A DNA stretch of 64,000 nucleotides. Source: Bog-756 sp050011635 (GTDB lineage: Bacteria > Actinomycetota > Acidimicrobiia > Acidimicrobiales > RAAP-2). The stretch lies in contig JBEKIU010000002.1 in NCBI GenBank assembly GCA_050011635.1, forward strand, positions 1-64,000, given 5' to 3'. The translations under genes were made by a program, and so were the position numbers. Each line of letters starts with the position of its first letter. Position 1 is the first letter of the stretch. Below the pieces are notes generated by a model. The model saw nothing but the letters and a program-made list of their open reading frames with translations, made no database searches and was not told the origin of the DNA. Of the stretch, positions 16,753-25,085 are shown in pieces.

Positions 16753-17607
16753 ATGGCCACCTGCACGATCGACGGCACCGCGATCGCCTACGAGCTCATC
16801 GGGGACGGGCCGCCCTTCGTGCTCACGCCAGGCGGTCGATTCAGCAAGGACGTCCCGGGGATTCGGGAACTGGCGCTGGAGCTGGCCGGTCGCGGGAACC
16901 AGGTGTTGATCTGGGACCGACCCAACACCGGGGCGTCCGACATCTGCTTCCGGGGGGCGTCGGAGTCGGAGATGCAGGCGGACATGCTCGGTGGTCTGCT
17001 TCGGGAGCTCGACCTGGCGCCGGCCGTGATCGTCGGTGGCTCGGGCGGGGCCCGGGTTTCCCTGTTGGCCGCCGCCCGCCACCCCGAGGTGGCGGCGAAG
17101 CTGGTCTTGCTGTGGATTTCCGGCGGGGTCTACGGGCTCATGCTCCTGGCCGTGCATTACTGCGGCGAGTCGATCCGGGCCGCGTGGAGCGAGGGCATGG
17201 GAGCGGTGGCCGCCCTCCCGGAATGGAGCGAAGTCATCGAGCGCAACGAGGGGAACCGGCAACGGTTCTACGACCTCGATCCGATCGGGTTCATCCACAC
17301 TCTCGAGCGGTGGATGTTGGCCTACTGTCCGGATGGAAGCTCGACGGTTCCGGGACTTCCCGATGCAGCCTGCGCGCAGTTGGAGATTCCCACCCTCGTG
17401 TTCCGGAGTGGCAGCACCGATGCCCACCACACCCGCGAGACCTCCGAGCGGGTGGCCGCCCTCCTGCCGAACGCCCGACTCGTCGCTCCGCCGTGGGGCG
17501 ACAATGAATGGAACGAACGGAGCGAGGCCGTCAGGAAGGGCACCGGTCAGCTCTTCGAGCGCTGGCCGCTGCTCGTGCCTCAGCTCATGGAGTTCGTCAC
17601 CTCCTGA
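16753..17607 (+). CDS. Alpha/beta hydrolase
   Basis: 284 residues of the alpha/beta-hydrolase fold. PFVLTPGGRFSKDVPG is the oxyanion-hole region, and VIVGGSGGARVSLLAAARHP holds the nucleophile elbow GGSGG with Ser. The late catalytic loop reads APPWGDNEWNER where GH is usual, so the catalytic His is not obvious; activity may be altered or His supplied elsewhere, as in AHHT. ATG at 16753 with AAAGGATG upstream is preferred over an upstream in-frame ATG at 16693. It is divergent from the amidohydrolase gene. Confidence 0.8.
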   Translation: MATCTIDGTAIAYELIGDGPPFVLTPGGRFSKDVPGIRELALELAGRGNQVLIWDRPNTGASDICFRGASESEMQADMLGGLLRELDLAPAVIVGGSGGARVSLLAAARHPEVAAKLVLLWISGGVYGLMLLAVHYCGESIRAAWSEGMGAVAALPEWSEVIERNEGNRQRFYDLDPIGFIHTLERWMLAYCPDGSSTVPGLPDAACAQLEIPTLVFRSGSTDAHHTRETSERVAALLPNARLVAPPWGDNEWNERSEAVRKGTGQLFERWPLLVPQLMEFVTS

Positions 17608-17651
17608 CAGCTGCCTGCGCCGCTCCACCGGCCGACCTTCATCAACCAAAC

Positions 17652-17664
17652 AGAACATCGTTCT
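17652..17664. promoter_or_regulatory. Perfect palindrome AGAAC-ATC-GTTCT
   Basis: A second perfect copy of the 13-bp element found at 8634. Here it lies in the 289-nt gap between two convergent genes, where no promoter is expected. It may mark an unannotated transcript or a relic promoter; a short AT-rich stretch surrounds it. Confidence 0.4.
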
Positions 17665-17790
17665 TGTAACTCAAATGGAAGGATCTGTCCTGGAAGAATC
17701 ACGTTGCGCAGCCACCCGTCACGCGATTACGGTAGGAACCGCCGATCCCGTTGAGCGTGGCGTGCACCTGTGCGCCCCGTCTCCGGGCCC

Positions 17791-17827
17791 GGCGCCCTCG
17801 GTACTTCCCCCCCTGTTCGAGGGCGCC
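17791..17827. terminator. Long GC hairpin between convergent genes
   Basis: GGCGCCCTCG (17791-17800) and CGAGGGCGCC (17818-17827) form a perfect 10-bp stem with a 17-nt loop, between the stops of the alpha/beta hydrolase and the SDR. No T-run follows on either strand. The rest of the 17608-17896 gap shows no gene. Confidence 0.45.
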
Positions 17828-17896
17828 CGTCCCCCGGCCCGACCGGACCGTCCCTGGAAGCCGTCGACCGAGTGCCGGTCGCACCAGGGACCGCCT

Positions 17897-18634
17897 TCAG
17901 ATGTACATGCCCCCGTTGACGCCGATCAGCTGACCGGTGATGTAGCTGCCGCCGTCGGAGCACAGGAACGCGCACGCCGAGGCGATGTCCGCCGGGGTGC
18001 CGGCCCGACCGAGCGGAACCATGGGCCCGATCACGTCAACGCCGGGGAAGTCGCCGTCGGCCTCGGCCTGCCGGGCCATCGGGGTGTCGACCAGGCTGGG
18101 CGGGATCGTGTTGACGGTGATCCCGCTCCGGGCCAGTTCGACGGCCAGCGCCTTGGTGAGCCCGATGACGCCACCCTTGGACGCCGCATAGTGGGCCATG
18201 TTGGGCGCGCCGGACTGGGCGCTCGAGGAGGAGATGGTGACGATGCGTCCCCACCCGGCGCTCACCATGTCGGGGAGGGCGGCCTGGACACAGGTGAAGG
18301 TTCCGGTGAGATTGATCCCGATGATCCGGTCCCACCCGTCGTCGGTGATGTCGAGGACCGGGGTGAACGCTTCGACCCCGGCGCTGGTGACGAGGATCTC
18401 GACGGGGCCGAACTCCGACCGGAGGCGGTCGAAGCCGGCCGCCACCGATTGGCGGTCGGCCACGTCAACGTCGACAGCAAGGACCGACGCGCCTTCAGCG
18501 GTCAGCTCCCCGGCTGCGGCCTCCGCACCCTGGCGGTCGACGATGACGACGCGGTGCCCGTCGGCCGCGAACCTGCGGGCAACGCCGAGCCCGATTCCCG
18601 ACGCCCCACCGGTGACGACGGCGACGCGGCTCAT
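17897..18634 (-). CDS. Short-chain dehydrogenase/reductase
   Basis: 245 residues, a classical SDR. VVTGGASGIGLGVARRF is the TGxxxGxG cofactor motif with VDRQ after beta 2, suggesting NAD(H). The catalytic Ser lies in VTISSSSAQSG, with YAASKGG giving Tyr and Lys, and NTIPPS replaces the common N-P-G motif. It ends GQLIGVNGGMYI as in FabG-like enzymes. The ATG overlaps the P450 stop by 4 nt, so the SDR probably oxidises or reduces the P450 product. Substrate unknown. Confidence 0.9.
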   Translation of the reverse strand: MSRVAVVTGGASGIGLGVARRFAADGHRVVIVDRQGAEAAAGELTAEGASVLAVDVDVADRQSVAAGFDRLRSEFGPVEILVTSAGVEAFTPVLDITDDGWDRIIGINLTGTFTCVQAALPDMVSAGWGRIVTISSSSAQSGAPNMAHYAASKGGVIGLTKALAVELARSGITVNTIPPSLVDTPMARQAEADGDFPGVDVIGPMVPLGRAGTPADIASACAFLCSDGGSYITGQLIGVNGGMYI

Positions 18635-19917
18635 CGGCTGACCGGAACGGAGTCGAATTCGAGGTACAGCTTGGTGAGCCCACGGAGTATCCAGGTCGGC
18701 TCGTACTGGTACCGCCGATCACCGGCAGGCCCGTGGTGCTCCTCGGAGAGGCGGATGTTGCGGGTGCGGTCGAGGATCCGCTCGATGCTGACCCGTCCTT
18801 CGGCTCTGGCCAAGGGGCCGCCGGGGCAGGAGTGGGCGCCGCGTCCGAAGGCGATGTGGGACTGAGCGTTCGGGCGGTCCATCTGGAACTCGGCCGGGCA
18901 CTCGAAGTGCCGCGGGTCGCGGTTTGCGGCGCCGTTGAGCAACATGACCGGCGTGCCGGCGGTGATCTCGACGCCTCCGACGGATGTCGTGCGGCGGGTG
19001 AGCCGGAAGTCGGCCTTCACGGGGCTCTCCACCCGCAGGACCTCTTCGAGGAACCCGGGAATCCGGGTGCGGTCGGTCCGCAGGACGTCCTGGAGCTCCG
19101 GGTGCTCGGCGAGATGCTTCAACGCCGCCGCCAGCAGGCGCGCGGTCGTCTCCTGCCCGGCGGCGAAGAGGAACGTGGCGGTCCGCACCACCGAGGTGAC
19201 ATCGGGCGTCGTACCGTCGGGGTAGGTGGCCAGGGCCAGATCGGTGAGCACGTCCTGGCCGGGCTGACGCCGACGGTCCTCGACATACTCGGTGAAGCAC
19301 TCATCCAGCCAGGCCAGCGGATTCTCGCCCGGGCTCCCGCCCTCGCCGGCACCGACCTGGCCGGGGGACTGGCTCAGGCCGAAGCCGTCCCGGAAGCGCT
19401 GGTGGTCCTCTTCCGGCACCCCGAGCAGGTCGGCGACCACCAGCATGGCGAAGGGCTGGGTGTAGGTGCTGATGAACTCGCAGGCCCCGTCGCCCACGAA
19501 CTCGTCGAGCTGCTTGTCGGCGAGGCGCCAGATGAACTCCTCGTTGTCCTTCAGTCGCTTCGGGGTGATCAGCCGCATCAACAGGGCCCGCTCCCGGGTG
19601 TGGTCGGGAGGGTCCATCGTCACCATGTGCTCGTGCATCGGTAGCTGGTCCCGGTAGCGATCGACGACGTCATTGACGTCATCGCCGTCGAGTGGGACCG
19701 GGAAGGTGGCGAACGGGCCGACGACGGAGTTGCACGATGAGAACGTCTCGATGTTCCGGTACACCTCGAACGCCTCGTCGTAACCGGTCACCGCCACCAC
19801 CCCGAGATGGGGCAGCGGGAGCACCGGGCACGCCGACCGCAGCTCCTCGAAGTAGGGATATGGATCCTCGACCAACGACTCGTCGAAGAAGAAGTCGGTC
19901 GTCTGCCAGTCGCTCAA
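18631..19917 (-). CDS. Cytochrome P450
   Basis: 428 residues, normal for a soluble bacterial P450. I-helix oxygen motif FAAGQETTARL, K-helix ExxR in EEVLRVESP, and heme loop FGRGAHSCPGG with Cys at about residue 364. The start is TTG at 19917, preceded by GAGGGAG; no better in-frame start exists. It is cotranscribed with the SDR (ATGA overlap), and a strong inverted repeat lies between it and the divergent TetR gene. No ferredoxin or reductase partner is adjacent. The terpene/steroid/aromatic substrate class is undetermined. Confidence 0.93.
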   Translation of the reverse strand: MSDWQTTDFFFDESLVEDPYPYFEELRSACPVLPLPHLGVVAVTGYDEAFEVYRNIETFSSCNSVVGPFATFPVPLDGDDVNDVVDRYRDQLPMHEHMVTMDPPDHTRERALLMRLITPKRLKDNEEFIWRLADKQLDEFVGDGACEFISTYTQPFAMLVVADLLGVPEEDHQRFRDGFGLSQSPGQVGAGEGGSPGENPLAWLDECFTEYVEDRRRQPGQDVLTDLALATYPDGTTPDVTSVVRTATFLFAAGQETTARLLAAALKHLAEHPELQDVLRTDRTRIPGFLEEVLRVESPVKADFRLTRRTTSVGGVEITAGTPVMLLNGAANRDPRHFECPAEFQMDRPNAQSHIAFGRGAHSCPGGPLARAEGRVSIERILDRTRNIRLSEEHHGPAGDRRYQYEPTWILRGLTKLYLEFDSVPVSR

Positions 19918-19941
19918 CCCGGTCTCCCTCTCTCACCCACC

Positions 19942-19980
19942 GCTATGCATTCGCACAGCAATGCTGAGCAATTGCATAGC
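19942..19980. promoter_or_regulatory. Operator candidate: inverted repeat GCTATGCA / TGCATAGC
   Basis: Perfect 8-bp arms at 19942-19949 and 19973-19980 with a 23-nt core that itself contains GCAATGC and GCAATTGC. It is centred between the P450 start (19917, minus) and the TetR start (20012, plus), the expected site for the divergent TetR protein controlling the P450-SDR pair and itself. Confidence 0.6.
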
Positions 19981-20011
19981 ACCAGTGTTGGCGGTGTGGC
20001 AAGGTTGTGGT

Positions 20012-20683
20012 GTGACGTCAGACTCCTCGCCCCGCCGCATCGGTTCGGAGGACTCGAAGACTCGGATCCGGCTGCTCGACGCAGCGGAGCTCCTGCTGCT
20101 CGAAGAGGGATACGCAGCCGTCACCTCGCGCCGGGTGGCGGCCAGGGCCGGCCTCAAGCCGCAGCTCGTGCACTACTACTTCCGCACGATGGACGATCTC
20201 TTCCTGGACGTCTTCCGACGCCGCGCCGAGGACAATGTGGCGCGCGCCGAGCGGGCAATCGCCGCCGACGGATCGCTGCGGGTGTTGTGGAATCTCAATG
20301 CCGATCCCCGCGGAGCCAGGTTCAACATCGAGTTCGTAGCCCTGGCCAATCACCGCAAAGCGATCCGCACCGAAATTGCGCGCTACGCCGAGCGGTTCCG
20401 GGTCGCGCAGCTGGAGGCGGTGACCACGGCGCTCGGGGCCCTCGGTGTGACAGACGACGAGCTCCCGCCGATCGTCGCCCTGCTCATGATGACGGGCCTG
20501 ACCCAGGTCATGGCACTGGAGGAGGCCCTCGGGGTCACCGCCGGCCACGACACCACGCGCTCGTTCATCGAGGGGACAATCGATCGGGTCGAATCGTCGT
20601 CTGCGGACGCCCACTCCCGGGCGTCGAAAGCAAGGGGCAGCCCGGCGGGGGGTCCGACCAAGGCTCCGAAGAGCTCAGCGTGA
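20012..20683 (+). CDS. TetR family transcriptional regulator
   Basis: 223 residues. The helix-turn-helix is clear: TRIRLLDAAELLLLEEGYAAV, then RAGLKPQLVHYYFRTMDDLF. The C-terminal domain has ALANHRKAIRTEIARYAERFR and MMTGLTQVMALEEALG, seen in TetR proteins linked to P450 or acyl-CoA genes. GTG at 20012 is chosen because AAGG precedes it and the divergent operator would otherwise fall inside the gene. The tail (residues 200-223) is low-complexity and ends in a 15-nt tandem repeat. Confidence 0.88.
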   Translation: MTSDSSPRRIGSEDSKTRIRLLDAAELLLLEEGYAAVTSRRVAARAGLKPQLVHYYFRTMDDLFLDVFRRRAEDNVARAERAIAADGSLRVLWNLNADPRGARFNIEFVALANHRKAIRTEIARYAERFRVAQLEAVTTALGALGVTDDELPPIVALLMMTGLTQVMALEEALGVTAGHDTTRSFIEGTIDRVESSSADAHSRASKARGSPAGGPTKAPKSSA

Positions 20684-20713
20684 GGATGCTCAGCGTGAAG
20701 ATGCTCAGCGTGA
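20673..20713 (+). repeat. Three tandem copies of GCTCAGCGTGA (15-nt period)
   Basis: GCTCAGCGTGA occurs at 20673, 20688 and 20703, exactly 15 nt apart, with spacers GGAT and AGAT. The first copy contains the stop codon of the TetR gene; the others lie in the gap before the convergent esterase stop at 20734. It looks like recent replication slippage, and protein binding is possible. Confidence 0.7.
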
Positions 20714-20733
20714 GCGTTCGATGTGAGCAGTGG

Positions 20734-21636
20734 TCAACGGAGGGCCTCGGCCAGTGCCGCAACCTGGGCTGAGCGGAACTCCCGCGAGACTCCCGCTTTG
20801 GGTCGGACGGCGTCGAATCCGTGGAACGCCCCTGTGACCACGTCCAGTTGGCAATTGACCCCCGCTTCCCTGAGCCGATCCGCATAGGCAAGGCACTCCT
20901 CGTAGAACAGATCGAGGGTCCCGACGCCGATCCAGGCCGGCGGCAGACCGGAGAGGTCCTCGTAGCGCGCCGGCGCGGCCAGCCCGCCGATCCCGTCCGA
21001 TCCCGGTCGGCATCCCGTGTAGGACTGCCAACCGAAGCGGTTGGCCTTGTTGTTCCACAACCTGAACATGCGCTCGTCGATGTCGGTTCGGTTCGCCGTC
21101 CGGTCATCGAGCATCGGATAGGACAGCAGTTGGAACGCGACTTGCAACTCGCCACGCTCATGGGCGAGCAATGCCAACGCGGCGGCGAGCCCACCACCGG
21201 CGCTGGCTCCGCCGACGGCGATCCGGTCCGGATCGGTGGACCGCTGTCGGGCCAACCAGGTCAGCGCGGCGTAGCAGTCGTGCAGCGGTACGGGGAACCT
21301 GCAGTCCGGAGCAAGCCGGTAGTCGACGGCGGCAACCACGATTCCGAGCCTCTCGGCCAGGTGCCGGCAGATCGAGTCGTCCTGAGCAGCCGAACCCAGG
21401 ACGTAGCCGCCACCGTGGATCCAAAGGAGCGCTGCCCGAGGTTCCCCGATCGACTCGGGCCGATGGACCCGCACCGAGATGGGTCCGACGCTCTCGACGT
21501 CGACATGCTTTGCCGGGATCAGTGAGGCGACTCGGGTGAGCGCCCGAATCGGCCCGAGGGTCCGCGGGCTGACCGCCCCACGGGGCAGCCACCGGGCAAT
21601 CCGCCGCAGGTCGGGATGGAATTCGTTGCCGGGCAT
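20734..21636 (-). CDS. Alpha/beta hydrolase-3 family esterase (HSL family)
   Basis: 300 residues. HGGGYVLGS is the oxyanion-hole HGGG motif of the hormone-sensitive-lipase family, GGASAGG holds the nucleophile Ser, DLFYEE supplies the Asp region and GAFHGFD the catalytic His, so the triad is complete. Length is typical for these carboxylesterases acting on short acyl esters. It starts at ATG 21636 and is downstream of the ABC-transporter genes on the same strand, with an 87-nt gap, so it may share their transcript. Confidence 0.9.
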   Translation of the reverse strand: MPGNEFHPDLRRIARWLPRGAVSPRTLGPIRALTRVASLIPAKHVDVESVGPISVRVHRPESIGEPRAALLWIHGGGYVLGSAAQDDSICRHLAERLGIVVAAVDYRLAPDCRFPVPLHDCYAALTWLARQRSTDPDRIAVGGASAGGGLAAALALLAHERGELQVAFQLLSYPMLDDRTANRTDIDERMFRLWNNKANRFGWQSYTGCRPGSDGIGGLAAPARYEDLSGLPPAWIGVGTLDLFYEECLAYADRLREAGVNCQLDVVTGAFHGFDAVRPKAGVSREFRSAQVAALAEALR

Positions 21637-21723
21637 CGAAGGAGACCATACCGACCGGTCAGGCCCCGGTGTCCCGTGGGTCGAGTCGGGTGGCGACGGG
21701 ATCGTGCAGAAGCAGGCGCTGGG

Positions 21724-23082
21724 TCAATGGTCGTCCGGAAGGCGGGGTCGATCCAGGGTCAGCTGACCGGTATTGGAATCGAAGTCGAACAGCTCGCCGT
21801 ACCGCCCCCAGTCGACGGCGATCTTCAGCTGGGTTCGCGCCTCTTCCTCCGAGAACCCCCGGCGTAGGAGGTCGAGGAAGAACCCCTCACCGAGTGTGCC
21901 GTCCTCGGTGCTGGCCAGCGCTTTGCAGATGGCCCGGACCAGCGGAGCACGCTCACGGGCCTTTTGGGCGAAGATCTGCTTCGACTCCAAGATATTGGCC
22001 GCCACGAATGTCCGACCGTCATCGGTGACGTGGAGATCGGCGTCCTCCACCTCGGCCAGGCCCAGCACCTGGGCGGCGTCCACCAGTGGGAGCAGGTCAT
22101 CGACCTCGAAGGTCAGTTCGTGGGCCAACTGGGGCAGGTCCTCGCGCCCCCCGTGGGCGACCAGGATCTCGAGCAGTCCGGACATGCCACCCACACTGGC
22201 CTCGGGCAGCGGCGTGTCGGTCGGGGACCCCTCACCGGGCGCGGCCACGGTCCAGATGTGCGCCGGCGGTCGGGTGTCCCGGCCGGTCATCAGGCCGTAG
22301 ATCCGGTCGACCAGTGCTTGGAAGCTCTCGTCGTGACGGTGACGGGGCTGAGGGAACGTGCAATCGATTTCGGTGCGGATGCGACCGGGATTGGCCCCGA
22401 GCACGAAGATCCGGTCGGCCAGGATGACCGCCTCTTCGATGTTGTGTGTCACGATCAACATGGCCTTGGTGGGAAAGTCCTTCTCCCGCCACAGGCGGAG
22501 CAATTCAGCCCTCAGGTTTTGTGCGGTGAGGACATCCAGTGCCGAGAACGGCTCGTCCATCAGCAGTGCGTCGGGTTCGACCACCAGGGCCCGCGCGAAA
22601 CCCACCCGCTGGCGCATCCCGCCGGAGAGCTCCTTCGGATAGGCGGACTCGAACCCGTCCAGCCCGATCGCATCGATGGCCCGCTCGGCCCGCTGGTGCC
22701 GATCGTCCGCTCCCACGCCGAGGGCCTCGAGACCGAGCTCCACGTTCTGACGGACGGTCAGCCACGGCAGGAGCGCGAAGCTCTGGAAGACCATGGCTAC
22801 TCCCGGGTTGGCTCCGTTGAGCGGTTGTCCCCGGTAGCGAACCGCCCCCGTGGTCGGTGAGATCAACCCGGCGATACAGCGCAGGAGGGTGCTCTTTCCC
22901 GAACCGGAGCGGCCGAGGAGCGCGACGATCTCGCCCTCACGTAGGTCGAGCGATATGTCGTCGAGCACGGGGAGCGGGCTCCCGTCCGGTGAGACGAACG
23001 TCTTGGTGACGTGTGAGACCTCGATGATGACCGTCGGATCCGCGCCCGGTCGTGGCGTGGGGCGGTCGTCGGTCGTCGTCAT
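21724..23082 (-). CDS. NitT/TauT-type ABC transporter ATPase with C-terminal AAA-associated domain
   Basis: 452 residues. The N-terminal half is an ABC ATPase: Walker A GRSGSGKST (about residues 57-65), Q-loop FQSFALLPW, signature ELSGGMRQR, Walker B ALLMDEPFSALD and H-loop VTHNIEEA. Residues about 300-450 match the AAA-associated C-terminal domain found in some nitrate/sulfonate/bicarbonate-like systems (DLPQLAHELTFEVDDLLPLVDAAQVLGLAEV). It follows the fused permease by 49 nt on the same strand. No periplasmic binding protein gene is near, so the substrate is unknown. Confidence 0.9.
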   Translation of the reverse strand: MTTTDDRPTPRPGADPTVIIEVSHVTKTFVSPDGSPLPVLDDISLDLREGEIVALLGRSGSGKSTLLRCIAGLISPTTGAVRYRGQPLNGANPGVAMVFQSFALLPWLTVRQNVELGLEALGVGADDRHQRAERAIDAIGLDGFESAYPKELSGGMRQRVGFARALVVEPDALLMDEPFSALDVLTAQNLRAELLRLWREKDFPTKAMLIVTHNIEEAVILADRIFVLGANPGRIRTEIDCTFPQPRHRHDESFQALVDRIYGLMTGRDTRPPAHIWTVAAPGEGSPTDTPLPEASVGGMSGLLEILVAHGGREDLPQLAHELTFEVDDLLPLVDAAQVLGLAEVEDADLHVTDDGRTFVAANILESKQIFAQKARERAPLVRAICKALASTEDGTLGEGFFLDLLRRGFSEEEARTQLKIAVDWGRYGELFDFDSNTGQLTLDRPRLPDDH

Positions 23083-23131
23083 CTGTGATCACCTTGCTGC
23101 ATCTGGACGACCCCGGTCAACGCTGGCCTGG

Positions 23132-24880
23132 TCACAGTGTGAAGCGCCGCTCGGCCAGGCGGTAGAGGCGCCGCCAGAACAGTCGGTTGACGATGACGAC
23201 GAATGCACTCATGACGATGCCTCCGGCGATGAGGAGGGCGAACTTCCCCTGAAAAGATGCCGTGGCGATGTAGTTGCCAAGTCCGTAGGCGTTGAGTGTG
23301 CGGTGATGCCAGCTCACCAGTTCGGCCACGATGGACGCATTCCATGCGCCCCCGGCCGCGGTGATCCCACCGGTGATGTAAGCCGGAAAGATGGCTGGGA
23401 GGATGACTCTTCGCCAGCGCTGTCGCCGGGTCAGGCGCATGGAGACCATCATCTCGCGAAGGTCGTTGGGAATGGAGCTCGCTCCGGCGATGACGTTGAA
23501 CAGGATGTACCACTGCGCACCCAGCATCATCAACAGGATGGCCCCGTAGTCCAACGAGATGCCGAGGTCGATGAAGATCAGTGTGGCGAACGGGAAGAGC
23601 AGGATGGCCGGGAAACTGGCGAGAACCTGGACGATCGGTTGGGCGAAGCGAGACAGCTTGGGGCTCATCCCGATTTTCACTCCCACCGGCACCCAGATCA
23701 CCGTGGAGATGGCCAACAGGACGACTACCCGTGCAAAGGTGGCAAGGCCGAAGCCGATGAGGCTGGGGAACCGGGCGAAGCCGAGATGGGAATTGAGATA
23801 GACGAGACCGACGGCTGCCACCGCCACGGAGGTGCCGACGATCACGAACCAGAAGATCACGTCGCCGACCTGGCGCCTGCGGGCATCGGTGCGCAGGGGG
23901 TACTCGGCCAGACCGAACGGTCGGGTGATCCGGTCGAGGGCCCGTCCGATCGGGCGGCCGGCCCGACCGGCCAGGCGGGGGATGGACGAGCGACGAAGCA
24001 GGTTGAGGACCACGCTCTTCGGTTTTTCGGCTGATTCGGAGCTCTCGAGCCGGAACTTGTCGGACCAGGCGACGAGAGGCCGGAACACGAAGAAGTTGGT
24101 ACCAACCACGAGGACCACCATTACCGCGATGCCGATGGTGACATCGGTGTACGACCCGCGGGCGACTGCCGCGGCGATGTAGCTGCCCATGCCGGGCAGC
24201 GCTGCGGAGACACCTTTTCCCCTGATGAAGACCGTGACGGCTTCGGATGCGGTCAGGAAGAACCATCCGCCACCCATCGACATCATCATGTTCCAGACCA
24301 ATCCGATCATCGAGCTCGGTACGTCGAGCTTCCAGAACCGCTGCCACTTGGTGAGGCGGTACATCCTCGCCGCCTCGTCGAGCTCGGTGGGTTGGCTGAT
24401 GAGCGAGTGGTAGAAGCTGAATGTCATGTTCCAGGCCTGCGAGGTGAAGATCACAAAGATCGAGGCCAGCTCCAGCCCCAACAAATTGTTGGGGATGATC
24501 TTGATGAAGAAGGTCAGGGCGATGGGGAGAAAGACCAGGATCGGAATTGACTGGAGGATGTCGAGGATGGGCACGAGGACCTTTTCGGCTCTCCGGAGCC
24601 GAGCGGCAGCCGTGCCGTAGACGAGGGTGAAGACGGTGGAGAGGCCCAGGGCGATGAACATCCGGAGCAACGACCTGGCCGCGTAGTACGGCACATTGGC
24701 GATGTCCGTCGAGATGATCACCGGCGTGCGGCCCGGGGTGAAGTTGACAGCCATCGACTGTCCCAACCTGACCACCACGTACAGGAGGACGATGATTCCC
24801 GCCCCGACCACCAGATCCACCCAGCTGAGCTTGCGGCCCCGCTGCACCTCCCGTAGTGGAAGGGCCCGCCCTCCCGTCAA
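23132..24880 (-). CDS. Fused double-permease subunit of a NitT/TauT-type ABC importer
   Basis: 582 residues made of two homologous permease halves, each with about five to six membrane helices. Each half has a cytoplasmic EAA-like coupling loop: ELDEAARMYRLTKWQRFWKLDVP in the first, NDLREMMVSMRLTRRQRWRRVILP in the second. A soluble linker of about 70 residues joins them. The start is TTG at 24880; an in-frame TGA lies about 80 nt upstream and no ATG or GTG occurs between. Divergent from a winged-helix regulator gene, with two direct repeats in the shared promoter. Acts with the downstream ATPase. Confidence 0.88.
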   Translation of the reverse strand: MTGGRALPLREVQRGRKLSWVDLVVGAGIIVLLYVVVRLGQSMAVNFTPGRTPVIISTDIANVPYYAARSLLRMFIALGLSTVFTLVYGTAAARLRRAEKVLVPILDILQSIPILVFLPIALTFFIKIIPNNLLGLELASIFVIFTSQAWNMTFSFYHSLISQPTELDEAARMYRLTKWQRFWKLDVPSSMIGLVWNMMMSMGGGWFFLTASEAVTVFIRGKGVSAALPGMGSYIAAAVARGSYTDVTIGIAVMVVLVVGTNFFVFRPLVAWSDKFRLESSESAEKPKSVVLNLLRRSSIPRLAGRAGRPIGRALDRITRPFGLAEYPLRTDARRRQVGDVIFWFVIVGTSVAVAAVGLVYLNSHLGFARFPSLIGFGLATFARVVVLLAISTVIWVPVGVKIGMSPKLSRFAQPIVQVLASFPAILLFPFATLIFIDLGISLDYGAILLMMLGAQWYILFNVIAGASSIPNDLREMMVSMRLTRRQRWRRVILPAIFPAYITGGITAAGGAWNASIVAELVSWHHRTLNAYGLGNYIATASFQGKFALLIAGGIVMSAFVVIVNRLFWRRLYRLAERRFTL

Positions 24881-24945
24881 GGAGTTCTCGCCCGGGTCGC
24901 GAAGGATCGGGAGGATCGCATCGGAGCAATCTACCGACCTCTGGG

Positions 24946-24994
24946 CGTAAAGATTTTGTCAAGAATCGCTCCACCGCCGTAAATCCTTCGTCAA
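24946..24994. promoter_or_regulatory. Two direct repeats CGTAAA-N5-GTCAA-type, 32 nt apart
   Basis: CGTAAAGATTTTGTCAA (24946-24962) and CGTAAATCCTTCGTCAA (24978-24994) match at 13 of 17 positions and start exactly 32 nt apart, about three helical turns. They lie in the divergent promoter between the permease and the winged-helix regulator. On the minus strand each ends as TTGAC, so they may also hold -35 elements for the transporter operon. Confidence 0.5.
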
Positions 24995-25085
24995 ACCCGC
25001 GCTCTTCACCACTTCTCGGGCGTTAGAACGGAATGACCTCGGCAGCCGGAGCGCCGAGTTGATGGACGAGAAGAGGGATCACGGC

